Below, in pieces: positions 1 to 7,858 of a DNA stretch of 42,770 nt. The DNA is from DATBRV01 sp036560145. Lineage in GTDB: Bacteria > Myxococcota_A > UBA9160 > SMWR01. Where the stretch lies: positions 1 to 42,770 of the forward strand of contig DATBRV010000050.1 in assembly GCA_036560145.1 (NCBI GenBank). Reading direction: 5' to 3'. The translations under genes were made by a program, and so were the position numbers. How positions within the stretch are numbered: position 1 is the stretch's first letter; each line of letters opens with the position of its first letter. The notes under the pieces are model-generated. The model was not told where the DNA came from and did not search any database. It saw nothing but the letters and a program-made list of their open reading frames with translations.

Positions 1-837
1 CTCTACGCGGGGCTCAAGCTCCTGCTCGCAACCTTCATCGCGCTTCCCCTGCTCCCGAACCGGACCATCGATCCATGGGACGCGCTCAATCCGTACACCT
101 TGTGGCTGCTGGTGATCCTGATCTCGAGCCTCTCGCTCGCGGGCTACATCGCGGTGCGTTGGCTCGGCCAGGGGCGCGGCACGGCGGTGACGGCCGTGGC
201 CGGCGGCCTGGTCTCCTCCACCGCCGTCACCCTCTCCTTCGCCCGGCGCAGCCGGGAAGGCGTGCGCGGCGCCGGCGCCGCGCTGCTCGCCGGCGGTGTC
301 CTGCTGGCGTGGGTGGTGATGTTCGTGCGCGTGCTGGTCGAGGTCGCGGTCGTGAACCGCGCCCTGCTCCCGGCGCTGCTGGTCCCGTTCGCGAGCATGG
401 GCGTGGTCGCGGCGCTCGCCGCCGGCTGGCTGCTCCAGAGCGGCGCGGGCGCCGCCCGGCCCGCGGGAGAGGAGGTCCCGCTCCAGAACCCGTTCAGCCT
501 GAAATCGGCGATGCGCTTCGCGCTGGTCTTCGCCGCCGTGCTGCTGGTCGTCGCCCTGGTGCAGACCTACCTGCCGGGCCGCGGCCTCTACGCGGTGGCG
601 GCGCTCGCGGGCCTCAGCGACGTCGACGCCATCACGCTCTCGATGGCGGGCTGCGCCCTCGAAGGCGCCTGTACGACGCAGGTCAGCGTCACCGCGATCG
701 TGATCGCCGCCCTCTCGAACACCCTGGTCAAGGCCGGGATGGTGATCGCCCTGGGCGCGGCCGCCCTGCGCGGCCCGATCCTGGCCGCCACCGCGGCCAT
801 CTCGGTGGCGGGCCTGGCGGCGCTCTGGCTGACCTGA
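1..837 (+). CDS. MgtC/SapB family membrane protein, C-terminal DUF4010 region (5' truncated by window)
   Basis: The reading frame is open from base 1, so the start lies upstream of the window; 278 residues are visible. The protein is a chain of hydrophobic segments. Motifs typical of the DUF4010 half of MgtC/SapB-like proteins are present: an N-P-Y-x-L-W-L-L segment at the visible N-terminus, and late in the protein LSDVDAITLSMA followed by LSNTLVKAGMVIALG. It is an inner-membrane protein; the family is linked to magnesium or acid stress in a few organisms, but the DUF4010 part has no proven function. An internal ATG at 100 is not a credible start because the homologous sequence continues upstream. 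It ends 12 bp before a tRNA on the opposite strand. Confidence 0.85.
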   Translation, partial: LYAGLKLLLATFIALPLLPNRTIDPWDALNPYTLWLLVILISSLSLAGYIAVRWLGQGRGTAVTAVAGGLVSSTAVTLSFARRSREGVRGAGAALLAGGVLLAWVVMFVRVLVEVAVVNRALLPALLVPFASMGVVAALAAGWLLQSGAGAARPAGEEVPLQNPFSLKSAMRFALVFAAVLLVVALVQTYLPGRGLYAVAALAGLSDVDAITLSMAGCALEGACTTQVSVTAIVIAALSNTLVKAGMVIALGAAALRGPILAATAAISVAGLAALWLT

Positions 838-849
838 ACGGGCCAGAGC

Positions 850-926
850 TGGTGCCCCGGGAGGGAATCGAACCCCCGACCCGTTGCTTAGAAGGCAACT
901 GCTCTATCCGACTGAGCTACCGGGGC
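850..926 (-). tRNA. tRNA-Arg (anticodon TCT)
   Basis: On the minus strand this folds as a complete cloverleaf: acceptor stem GCCCCGG/CCGGGGC, anticodon stem GTTGC/GCAAC around loop CTTCTAA (anticodon TCT), and a T-loop with GTTCGATTC. Discriminator A and the 3' CCA are encoded. It reads AGA codons, which are rare in this GC-rich genome. Confidence 0.96.
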
Positions 927-1015
927 CCGAGGGGAGGCTAGCAGCCGCAAGCCGGCGCCAGCCGGCGCGCAGCGAGCCGCAGGCGAGCGGAGTTCACCCA
1001 GGCCGGGCGCGAGGT

Positions 1016-1043
1016 TTGACACCCCCGGAGGCCGCGATAGCTT
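1016..1043 (+). promoter_or_regulatory. sigma-70-type promoter for tRNA-His
   Basis: A perfect -35 box TTGACA (1016-1021) is followed after 16 bp by TAGCTT (1038-1043), which fits a -10 element. The predicted start point falls just upstream of the tRNA 5' end. This is the clearest sigma-70 promoter in the window. Confidence 0.6.
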
Positions 1044-1057
1044 GCGGGATTCCGGCG

Positions 1058-1134
1058 GTGGGCGTAGCTCAGCTGGTTAGAGCGCCAGGTTGTGGCCCTG
1101 GAGGTCGCGGGTTCGAGCCCCGTCGCTCACCCCA
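1058..1134 (+). tRNA. tRNA-His (anticodon GTG)
   Basis: Cloverleaf with acceptor GTGGGCG/CGCTCAC (one G-U pair) and anticodon stem CCAGG/CCTGG around loop TTGTGGC (anticodon GTG). The His-specific identity pair is visible: an encoded G at -1 (base 1057) opposite discriminator C73 (base 1131), followed by encoded CCA (1132-1134). Confidence 0.97.
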
Positions 1135-1199
1135 CCCTTTTTCTGGACCCCACGGGCGCTAGAATGGCGTCTCGAACCCGATCCCGTGGAGCCCCCCCA

Positions 1200-1436
1200 A
1201 TGAACCGCGTTCGCGCCGCCCGCCAGGCTCTCGGCTGGACCCAGCACGAGCTTGCCGAGAAGGCCCGGGTCTCGGCCCGCACCGTGCACGCCGTCGAGAA
1301 GGGCCGCAGCTGCCGGCAGGCGACCAAGCGGCTGATCCTGTCCGCCCTCGGCGTCCCCTGGGAGCAGCGCGACGAGTACTTCCCGCGCCTGCGCGTGGTG
1401 CGCCGGCCCGCGGCCGAAGTCGCGCGGAGCGCCTGA
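1200..1436 (+). CDS. small XRE-family helix-turn-helix regulator
   Basis: This 78-residue protein is almost entirely one Cro/CI-type helix-turn-helix domain (about residues 3-55): the sequence GWTQHELAEKARVSARTVHA has the usual spacing of the two helices, followed by a conserved 'VEKG' turn. A short basic tail follows, with no second domain, so it is either a stand-alone DNA-binding protein or the antitoxin-like member of a pair whose partner is not adjacent. The start is set by GGAG 8 nt before the ATG at 1200; an in-frame ATG at 1164 would add non-homologous residues. A TAGAAT hexamer at 1160-1165 is a possible -10 box. It ends 3 bp before the convergent C69 peptidase gene. Confidence 0.8.
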   Translation: MNRVRAARQALGWTQHELAEKARVSARTVHAVEKGRSCRQATKRLILSALGVPWEQRDEYFPRLRVVRRPAAEVARSA

Positions 1437-1439
1437 GCC

Positions 1440-2720
1440 TCAGCTGATCCGGGAGCGCAGCTCGCCGGCCCGCTTGAGCGCGGCCTCGACGCTGCGCGCC
1501 ATGAAGTCGCTCACCAGCTCCGCGGCGCGGTCGCGGTCGCCCATGCGGGCCGATTGCCGCGCGCGCCGCTCGACCGACTCGCGCTCCTCCTCGATCTGGT
1601 CCTCGAGCTCCGACCAGCCCTCGCGCAACACCGGCGTGAGTCGCTGCGGATCCACCGAAGCCGCGTCCTGAAGGCGCTTGAAGGCCCACCACGCCGAGCT
1701 CTCGTCGGGCTCCTCCCCGCCGCGCGCCAGCGGGAACGGCAGCGTGCCATCCAGATAGACCGGCAGGAAGATCCCCGTGCAGGGGGTGCCGAAGGAAATC
1801 CACACCGGCCAGGGCCCGCTGCGATCGGCGGGGAGCGGCGCCACCAGGCTCGCCGTCGTCCAGTGCAGCGGCTCGCTGTGGGCGCAGAGCGTGAAGTAGC
1901 CCTCCTCCTCGATGCTCGCGCCCGGCTGCCAGGCGGAGCCTCCCTCCAGGTGATCGCGCAGGATCCGCTGCATCGACGCCACGTCGTGTCGCCCGCGCGA
2001 CGCCGCCAGCAGCTCGCGCGAGCGCCGCAGACGCCCCTCGGAGATGCGCCCCGGGATGGCGCGGTCCCGGTAGGCCGCCGCCACGTCGAGGCGCCCGGCG
2101 CCGCGCCACCAGCCCTCCGCGCGCGCGAAGGCCTCGAGATCGCGCGAGCCGATCTCCCAATCCGCCGCGAGGCAGAAGTGGTTCGAGAGCGAGGCGAGCT
2201 GCGTGCGGCGCGCCACCCAGCGCCGGTTCGAGGTCTCCAGCAACCAGGCCTGCTGGGGATCGGCCAGCAGGAAGCTGTTGTGGTAGCCGGGCGCGCCCTG
2301 CGCGAAGGCGTTCCCGCCCTGTCCGTGCGTCTCGATCAGCGTCGCGATCACCTCCAGCGCCTCGCGCGCATCGCGCCCGCGCTCGAGCGCGAGGCGCACG
2401 AGATCCATCCCGATCAGCCCCGGCGCCTGCTCGATCGGCTCGTTCGAGAAGACGGTCTGGTTCCCGATCGCGACGCCGTGTTCGTTGACGCCGTGCTCGA
2501 AGCCCCAGACCCACCAGGGCGAGTGCCCCATCACGCGATAGGTCTCGGCGACCTGCGGGATCTCGATGTGGGTGGCGCGCACCGTCGAGCGGGGCGGATG
2601 GCTCGCCTCGGGGAACTGGAGGAAGGTCTGGCACTCGCTCGACTTGCGGTCACTATTCTTGGCGAAGAGCGTGATGCCGGCAGTCGTCTCGGCCGCGGCG
2701 GCGACCAGCGAGTCGCACAT
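1440..2720 (-). CDS. C69-family peptidase / secernin-like N-terminal-nucleophile hydrolase
   Basis: The 426-residue protein begins M-C-D-S and soon has FAKNSDRKSSECQ, the hallmark of the C69 dipeptidase/secernin group, in which Cys2 becomes the N-terminal nucleophile after Met removal. This fixes the start at 2720, since any upstream start would bury the nucleophile. A further family-like stretch is NEHGVAIGNQTVFSNEP (about residues 78-94), and the C-terminal third is Glu/Arg-rich and helical. No signal peptide, so probably cytoplasmic. Substrates in this group vary (dipeptides, amidated compounds) and cannot be read from the sequence. It lies 42 bp downstream of an unknown gene on the same strand and may share its transcript. 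Confidence 0.82.
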   Translation of the reverse strand: MCDSLVAAAAETTAGITLFAKNSDRKSSECQTFLQFPEASHPPRSTVRATHIEIPQVAETYRVMGHSPWWVWGFEHGVNEHGVAIGNQTVFSNEPIEQAPGLIGMDLVRLALERGRDAREALEVIATLIETHGQGGNAFAQGAPGYHNSFLLADPQQAWLLETSNRRWVARRTQLASLSNHFCLAADWEIGSRDLEAFARAEGWWRGAGRLDVAAAYRDRAIPGRISEGRLRRSRELLAASRGRHDVASMQRILRDHLEGGSAWQPGASIEEEGYFTLCAHSEPLHWTTASLVAPLPADRSGPWPVWISFGTPCTGIFLPVYLDGTLPFPLARGGEEPDESSAWWAFKRLQDAASVDPQRLTPVLREGWSELEDQIEEERESVERRARQSARMGDRDRAAELVSDFMARSVEAALKRAGELRSRIS

Positions 2721-2762
2721 GCCGCCAAGAGTACCAGCAACCGCCTCCCGACGCTGGCCGGA

Positions 2763-3893
2763 CTATCGCTCGGCTCGCGCGCGGCGCGCCCGATCGCGGC
2801 CCGCGCCCAGCAGCTTGCTCCGGAACTCCCGGACCACGGGGAGCTGGTCGAGCCAGGGCGATGCGTCGGCGCGCGCGGGATCGGACTCGCTCGCCGGGCC
2901 GGCGAAGCCCGGCGGAATCTGGCTGTAGGGGGCGGGGGGATCCATGCTGTCGTCGAGGAAGTGATACTCGAAGCCGGGGATGAAGATGTCCTCGTCGGCT
3001 TCCACGTCGATGGTGCGCACGCCGAAGCTGGAGAGCTGCGTGGTGGTGGCCTGGGGCGGGATGATCCAGACATGGCGGGGGCCGGCGAAGAACAGGTACT
3101 GGACCCGCTGGTTCTTCGAGAGGATGCGGTAGCGCTCGACCGGGCCGCCGTAGATCTTGCTGCTGAAGTCGCCCACCTCGATCACCCCATCGTCGAAGTC
3201 GGGCTCGAAGCCAGGCGCGAACCTCAGGGAAGCCGGATCGTGCCTGCGCGTGAACCACGCCACCGGGCGGCCGTTGTTGATGAGATTGCGCGGGTTCGAG
3301 CGGGCACGTCTTCTCGGCTCGGTGAAATCGCGATAGGCCTGGATCCGGCTGTCCGGTCCGCGGCGCAGGATCAGATCCAGCGAGGCGAAATCGGTCGGCA
3401 CCCGCCGCTTGATCCGGTTCAGCGACTCGAGCGCCGGCTGGATCTCGAGGGGGAGATCGGTGGTCTCCTCGCGCGAGTTGATCAGCTCGTCGCCGTCCTC
3501 GTAGCGGACCGAGACGTCTCCCTTGCCGACCCAGAGCTCCCCTCCCTTTCCTCCCACGTGCGAGGCCGCCCGCCAGATCAGCGATGCGTCCTTGTAGAAG
3601 ATGCGCGGATGCGCAGCGCGAGCCGTCCCCTGGACGACGTAGGCGACGAAGAAGCGCAGGAAATAATTCTGGAAGGCGTTGGTCACGAAGTAGGTCGTGT
3701 CGAAGAGCTGGATCTTGTGCTTCGGGGAGTAGCCGAGCGCGAGCAGGCGGCGGGGACTCCTCCGGGCCTTGCCGGCGGGCCGGATCGCGAGGCCGCCGTC
3801 CACGAGCCTGCGGAACTCCCGCTCCACCTGCCGGGGCCCGAGCTCCGAGCAGGGAGGGCTGGGGACGATCTGCCTGGGAATCACGGCTTCCAT
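2763..3893 (-). CDS. conserved protein of unknown function (376 aa)
   Basis: I do not recognise a named family. The start at 3893 is chosen because AGGAGG sits 4 nt upstream; the frame stays open further upstream but that part is Arg/Gly/Pro-rich and overlaps the promoter area. The N-terminal half has an aromatic patch (TTYFVTNAFQNYFLRFFVAY, about residues 70-89). The C-terminal half is rich in beta-strand-like segments and acidic residues. No signal peptide or convincing membrane span is present. It may be co-transcribed with the downstream peptidase gene. The divergent gap to the alcohol dehydrogenase (3894-3979) holds a perfect 12-bp palindrome GCTCGCGCGAGC at 3905-3916 and a TATGCT hexamer at 3941 usable as -10 for the dehydrogenase. 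Confidence 0.6.
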   Translation of the reverse strand: MEAVIPRQIVPSPPCSELGPRQVEREFRRLVDGGLAIRPAGKARRSPRRLLALGYSPKHKIQLFDTTYFVTNAFQNYFLRFFVAYVVQGTARAAHPRIFYKDASLIWRAASHVGGKGGELWVGKGDVSVRYEDGDELINSREETTDLPLEIQPALESLNRIKRRVPTDFASLDLILRRGPDSRIQAYRDFTEPRRRARSNPRNLINNGRPVAWFTRRHDPASLRFAPGFEPDFDDGVIEVGDFSSKIYGGPVERYRILSKNQRVQYLFFAGPRHVWIIPPQATTTQLSSFGVRTIDVEADEDIFIPGFEYHFLDDSMDPPAPYSQIPPGFAGPASESDPARADASPWLDQLPVVREFRSKLLGAGRDRARRARAER

Positions 3894-3979
3894 CGGGCCT
3901 CCTGGCTCGCGCGAGCTTATCCCCCGCCGCCCGCGCCCGGTATGCTCTCGCCCCTCAGACTGCCACGAGGGAGAGCCGC

Positions 3980-5080
3980 ATGCGCGCCGCATTGCTTCAG
4001 GCCGTCGGAAAGCCGCTGGCGGTGGTCGACGACGTCGAGATCGAGGACCCGCGGCAGGGCCAGGTGCGGGTGCGCGTCACCCACTGCGGCGTCTGCCATT
4101 CGGATCTGAGCATCGTCGACGGCGCCTTCCCCGCGCCCACCCCGATCGTGCTCGGCCACGAGGCCGCGGGCGTCGTCGACTCCGTGGGGCCCGGCGTGAC
4201 GGGGCTCGCGCCCGGCGACCGCGTGGTGCTGACGCCCGTTCCGCCCTGCGGCGTCTGCTACGGCTGCGTGCGCGGGGAGCCGGGGGTCTGCGTCAGCATC
4301 CAGGGGATGTTGACGAACGCGCTGCCCGACGGGCGCACCGGTCTCTCGCGCAAGGGCGAGATCGTCTACCGCGGCGTGAACCTGGGCGCCTTCTCCGAGT
4401 ACGTGGTGCTCCAGGCCACCGGCGCCGTGAAGGTCGCCGCGGACGCTCCCCTCGACGTCCTCTGCGTGATCGGCTGCGCGGTGCAGACGGGGGTCGGCGC
4501 CGTGTTCAACACGGCCCGCGTCGAAGCGGGCGCCACGGTGCTGGTGCTCGGGCTCGGCGGGATCGGGCTCTCGGTCGTGCAGGGCGCCCGGATCGCCGGC
4601 GCCGCGCGCATCCTCGCCTCGGATCCGGTCGCGAGCCGGCGCAGCGCCGCAAGCCATTTTGGAGCGACGGACCTGCTCGACCCCGCCTCGGACGACGTCG
4701 TACAGGCCGCGCGCGATCTCACCGGCGGAATCGGCGTCGACTACGCCTTCGAGACCGCGGGGCGCGCCGCGCTGGTCCAGACCGGCCTCGGCGCGGCTCG
4801 CAACGGCGGCACCGTCGTTTGCGTGGGCGCGCCGCCGATCGCCGAGTCGATCGTGATCCCGCTCGCCGCCGGCTTCGTGATCAGCGAGAAGAAGCTGCTC
4901 GGCTGCACGCTGGGCAGCTGCAACTCGATCCGCGAGATCCCCCGGCTGGTCGCGCTCTGGCGCGCCGGGCGGCTCGACCTCGAAGCCCTGATCACCGCGC
5001 GCCGTCCGCTCGCCGAGATCAACCTGGCGATGGAGGACCTGCGCGCGACGCGCGGCATCCGCACCGTGCTGGCCGTCTGA
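3980..5080 (+). CDS. zinc-dependent alcohol dehydrogenase (medium-chain, class III-like)
   Basis: A 366-residue MDR-superfamily oxidoreductase converting alcohols and aldehydes with NAD(P). Catalytic zinc ligands are C36 (in CGVCHSD), H60-E61 (GHEAAG) and C166. The structural zinc lobe is complete: C90, C93, C96 and C104. The Rossmann dinucleotide motif is GLGGIG at 191-196. The overall pattern (PTPIVLGHEAAGVV, IGCAVQTGVGAV) matches the group containing glutathione- or mycothiol-dependent formaldehyde dehydrogenases and related alcohol dehydrogenases, so the real substrate is open. The start at 3980 has GAGGGAGAG just upstream. It is monocistronic, followed after 12 bp by a convergent gene. 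Confidence 0.92.
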   Translation: MRAALLQAVGKPLAVVDDVEIEDPRQGQVRVRVTHCGVCHSDLSIVDGAFPAPTPIVLGHEAAGVVDSVGPGVTGLAPGDRVVLTPVPPCGVCYGCVRGEPGVCVSIQGMLTNALPDGRTGLSRKGEIVYRGVNLGAFSEYVVLQATGAVKVAADAPLDVLCVIGCAVQTGVGAVFNTARVEAGATVLVLGLGGIGLSVVQGARIAGAARILASDPVASRRSAASHFGATDLLDPASDDVVQAARDLTGGIGVDYAFETAGRAALVQTGLGAARNGGTVVCVGAPPIAESIVIPLAAGFVISEKKLLGCTLGSCNSIREIPRLVALWRAGRLDLEALITARRPLAEINLAMEDLRATRGIRTVLAV

Positions 5081-5092
5081 GCGGCGGGCGGC

Positions 5093-5395
5093 CTACGGCA
5101 GCGGGGGAGGCTCGACGAGCTCGCAGGGGAAGGCCAGCTCCCCGGTGATCCGGGCGTAGTTCCCGCGCAGCACCGTGCACGCCTTCGAGTCCGGGAACGC
5201 GTCGCAATCGTTCGCCTCGCAGAAGGCGACGCACAGCCCGAGCGCGGAGCCCATCAGACCCGCGTCGTCGCAGACCTGCTCCTCCGCGGGGGGACTCTCG
5301 TCCGGGGTGCCATCTCCGAAGGCGAGCGCAGGCGCGGGCCCGAGCACGAGCGCGGCCAGTCCGAGCACGGCGATCTTCCGTCGCAGGAACTTCAT
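5093..5395 (-). CDS. small exported Cys-rich protein
   Basis: A 100-residue protein with a clean signal peptide: basic MKFLRRK, hydrophobic core, and an A-L-A cleavage site near residue 25. The mature part has six cysteines spaced in a compact pattern (VCDD..., LGLCVAFCEANDC..., KACTVL..., FPCEL), suggesting disulfides in the periplasm or outside the cell. Similar short proteins with an 'ALGLC-x2-[FY]C-EA' core occur in deltaproteobacterial genomes, in my recollection; no function is known. GAGGAGG about 7 nt upstream supports the start at 5395, and the 19 extra in-frame residues upstream are not signal-peptide-like. Confidence 0.75.
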   Translation of the reverse strand: MKFLRRKIAVLGLAALVLGPAPALAFGDGTPDESPPAEEQVCDDAGLMGSALGLCVAFCEANDCDAFPDSKACTVLRGNYARITGELAFPCELVEPPPLP

Positions 5396-5486
5396 TCCGG
5401 ATCCTCCTCGTCGCGGGTGGAAGCCGCAGCCGCCCATGCGCGCCGCGGGCACCCGGCCTCTCTACGGCGCCCCCGCGCCTCCCGAT

Positions 5487-5500
5487 TGTGAGAGTTCACA
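5487..5500. promoter_or_regulatory. palindrome TGTGA-N4-TCACA
   Basis: A perfect inverted repeat with 5-bp arms and a 4-bp spacer. Its centre lies 33 bp (about three helical turns) upstream of the centre of the CRP-like site at 5519-5534, in the same leader region of the membrane-protein/lipoprotein operon. The arms match CRP half-sites, but the spacing is 2 bp short of the standard site. Confidence 0.4.
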
Positions 5501-5518
5501 CAGATGCGCGTCACTTGC

Positions 5519-5534
5519 CGTGACCCGGATCACA
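5519..5534 (+). promoter_or_regulatory. CRP/FNR-family operator-like site (CGTGA-N6-TCACA)
   Basis: CGTGACCCGGATCACA matches the TGTGA-N6-TCACA consensus of CRP-type regulators at 9 of 10 arm positions. Its centre is about 64 nt upstream of the ATG at 5591. A nearly identical site precedes the FHA-kinase operon at 10022-10037, which argues against chance. Confidence 0.5.
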
Positions 5535-5590
5535 GCCTGCCCGCGCCGTCCCGACGATCCGCTCCGCGACTTCGCAGTGGGGTATCCGTC

Positions 5591-7060
5591 ATGCAATCCC
5601 TGATTCTCTGGCCGCAGAATCCCGTGCTCTCCTTCGCGGTCCTCTGGCTGGTGAGCGTCGTGCTGCTGTGGGCGGCGCGGGCTCCCATGCTCGACCTGCT
5701 GCGCCGCCTCGGCAGCGGCCTCGACGAGGGGCTCGGGGCCGCCGCGCGGGCCTGCGCGGCGGCTGCCGACGGGCTGCGCGAGCGCAGCCGGGCGGCGCTG
5801 CTCGCGATGGGGAGCCTCGAGATCGGGCACAAGCTCGACCGCGAGTTCCACGGCATCGACCGCGGCTTCTCCGAGAAGCTCGAGCAGTACGCGAACCTGC
5901 ACCGCGACCTCGGCGACCTGCTCCAGGAGCTCGACGACGACTACCGCAAGTGCGGCGACAACCCGCCGCAGGTGCCGGGCTGGACCACGGCCGCGCAGGC
6001 GATCGCGAAGATCCCCTCGTCGACCGATCCCAACGTGCACAAGGTGCTCGAGAGCATCCGCAAGTCGTCCGGCGAAGCCGAGAAGAAGACGCTCGCCGCC
6101 TACCGCGAGGAGACGGCTCACCGCCACAAGCTGCTGGGGAGCATGGGCGCGGCGTGGAAGGAGGTGCGGAGCCTGATGGCCCGCATGCACGAGGCCGTGA
6201 CCCGCGCGCTCGAGACCACCACGCGGATCGACGGCTACGTGGCGGAGTACCGGGCGATCCGCGACGACGTCGAGAAGGCCGCCCGCGCCCGCGCCTACTC
6301 GGCCGGCAAGCTCTTCGTGGTCTCGGTGGTGGTCCTCGCGATCGCCCTCGGCGGCGCCTTCGTCAACTTCCAGCTGATCGCGCTCCCGATGTCGGAGCTG
6401 GTGCCCGCGGGCGCGCGGATCGGAGGCGTCCCGGTCTCCACCGTCTCGGCCCTGGTGATCGTGCTGATGGAGGCGGCGGTCGGCATCTTCGTGATGGACA
6501 TGCTCGGGATCACCGAGCTCTTCCCGAAGCTCGCCGGCATCCCGTCGTCGCGCCGGCGCCTGATCCTCTGGCTCGGCCTCGGGGCGCTCTTCTTCCTGGC
6601 GTCCGTCGAGAGCTCCCTCGCCATCCTGCGCGAGCAGATCGCGGAGGCGGACGCGGCGCTCAAGCTGGCCCTCGCCGGCGAGGCAGGCCGGCTGGTGACG
6701 GAGGCCAGCTCCTCGCGCATCCCGGTGATGGGACAGGCGGTGCTCGGCTTCGTGCTGCCGTGGGTGCTCGCGATGGTGGCGGTGCCGCTCGAGATGCTGC
6801 TCGACAGCGGCCGCTTCGCGCTCTCCGGCCTCGCCGTGATCGGGCTCCACCTGCTCGGCCAGCTGGCGCACGTCTGCGGCCGGATCGCCGCGCACGCGAG
6901 CGCGATGCTCGCCTCGCTGTACGACGTCTACATCGCGGTCCCGCTCCGGCTCGAGAGCTGGATCCACGGCCGCCGCGGCGGCGACGACGCGCCGATCCGC
7001 GGGGCGCTGCTGGATACCAAGCGCGCCGAGAAGCGGATCGCCGGGGAGGGCGTGGCGTGA
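5591..7060 (+). CDS. polytopic membrane protein with long helical soluble domain (unknown function)
   Basis: 489 residues. There is one N-terminal membrane span (about residues 8-30), then roughly 200 charged, helix-prone residues, probably coiled-coil, then about five further membrane spans (starting near residues 237, 275, 315, 378 and 415) and a short basic tail. The layout suggests a large helical domain anchored at both ends in the inner membrane. I do not recognise the family. The ATG at 5591 is chosen over an in-frame ATG at 5504 because the extra N-terminus is Arg/Pro-rich and overlaps the operator-like sites. The stop codon overlaps the start of the lipoprotein gene (GTGA), so the two products are probably made and act together. 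Confidence 0.7.
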   Translation: MQSLILWPQNPVLSFAVLWLVSVVLLWAARAPMLDLLRRLGSGLDEGLGAAARACAAAADGLRERSRAALLAMGSLEIGHKLDREFHGIDRGFSEKLEQYANLHRDLGDLLQELDDDYRKCGDNPPQVPGWTTAAQAIAKIPSSTDPNVHKVLESIRKSSGEAEKKTLAAYREETAHRHKLLGSMGAAWKEVRSLMARMHEAVTRALETTTRIDGYVAEYRAIRDDVEKAARARAYSAGKLFVVSVVVLAIALGGAFVNFQLIALPMSELVPAGARIGGVPVSTVSALVIVLMEAAVGIFVMDMLGITELFPKLAGIPSSRRRLILWLGLGALFFLASVESSLAILREQIAEADAALKLALAGEAGRLVTEASSSRIPVMGQAVLGFVLPWVLAMVAVPLEMLLDSGRFALSGLAVIGLHLLGQLAHVCGRIAAHASAMLASLYDVYIAVPLRLESWIHGRRGGDDAPIRGALLDTKRAEKRIAGEGVA

Positions 7061-7710
7061 GGCGACTCGCACTCCTGATGCTGGCGCTGCTCCTGGGCTG
7101 CGCCGATGGGCGGCGCTACGAACAGGCGATCTGCGCGCTGATCGACACCTCCGGCACCTATGCCGACGAGAAGGCGGAGGTCGCGAACATCCTCAAGCGC
7201 GACGTGCTCCCCGCCATGCTGCCGGGCGACACGCTGCTCGTGATCCGGATCGACAGCGGGAGCTACGAGAAGGAGAACATCGAAGCGCTGGTGACGCTCG
7301 ACCCGCGCCCATCGCGCGCCAACGCCCAGAAGCTCGGGCTGGCGCGCAAGCTGGATGCCTTCGCGGCGCAGGCGGAGACGTCCGACTACACCGACATCCT
7401 CGGCGCCATGCTGCTCGGCTCCGAATACCTGGGCGAGATCGAGGCCGGGAGCCGGGTGATGCTCGTCTTCAGCGACCTGAAGCAGGACCTGCCCGCCGGC
7501 GCGAAGCGGCGGATCGAAGTGGGTGAGTTCAACGGCATCCAGGTCGTGGCCATGAACGTCAAGCGCCTGAGCGACGACAATGCCGACCCCGACTACTTCC
7601 GGGGCCGGCTCGTGAGCTGGGAGGGGCAGGTGCTCGGCGGCGGCGCGGCGGGCTGGCGCGCGATCATGGACTCGGCGCAGCTCCCGGTGCATCTGGCGCA
7701 GCTGCGCTGA
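7057..7710 (+). CDS. lipoprotein with vWA-like (MIDAS) domain
   Basis: A 217-residue protein starting at GTG 7057, inside the previous stop codon. The N-terminus is a lipoprotein signal with a lipobox ending in L-L-G-C15, giving a membrane-anchored periplasmic or outer-membrane product. The mature part opens with a hydrophobic strand leading to D30-T-S-G-T34, a variant of the vWA MIDAS motif DxSxS. A later SDYTDILGAM (possible MIDAS Thr) and LVFSDLKQD (possible MIDAS Asp) fit the same fold. That suggests a metal-dependent protein-protein interaction module. Translational coupling to the polytopic membrane protein makes a two-component envelope complex likely. A short GCGCC-GGT-GGCGC hairpin lies directly after the stop codon. 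Confidence 0.72.
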   Translation: MRRLALLMLALLLGCADGRRYEQAICALIDTSGTYADEKAEVANILKRDVLPAMLPGDTLLVIRIDSGSYEKENIEALVTLDPRPSRANAQKLGLARKLDAFAAQAETSDYTDILGAMLLGSEYLGEIEAGSRVMLVFSDLKQDLPAGAKRRIEVGEFNGIQVVAMNVKRLSDDNADPDYFRGRLVSWEGQVLGGGAAGWRAIMDSAQLPVHLAQLR

Positions 7711-7858
7711 GCGCCGGTGGCGCGAAGTCACAAGCAGGCAGGGGCCGCGGAGCCACTCTCCAGGCTGCGACCGGGCTGTCCCGGGCGCGGCCTTGCGAGC
7801 ATTCGACTCGCCCGGCCTCCCCCCATCCGACCGCACCCGAAAGAAGGAACCACGTTCG

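Noticed and set aside
3905..3916. GCTCGCGCGAGC 12-bp palindrome in the divergent gap before the alcohol dehydrogenase
   Set aside because: CTCGCGCGAG-like words are frequent in this genome through codon usage (Leu-Ala-Arg-Glu), so chance is likely; only mentioned in the neighbouring gene entry.
1554..4109. An 851-codon plus-strand open frame opposite the C69 peptidase and the unknown 376-aa gene
   Set aside because: Antisense shadow; the minus-strand genes have motifs, ribosome sites and sensible composition.
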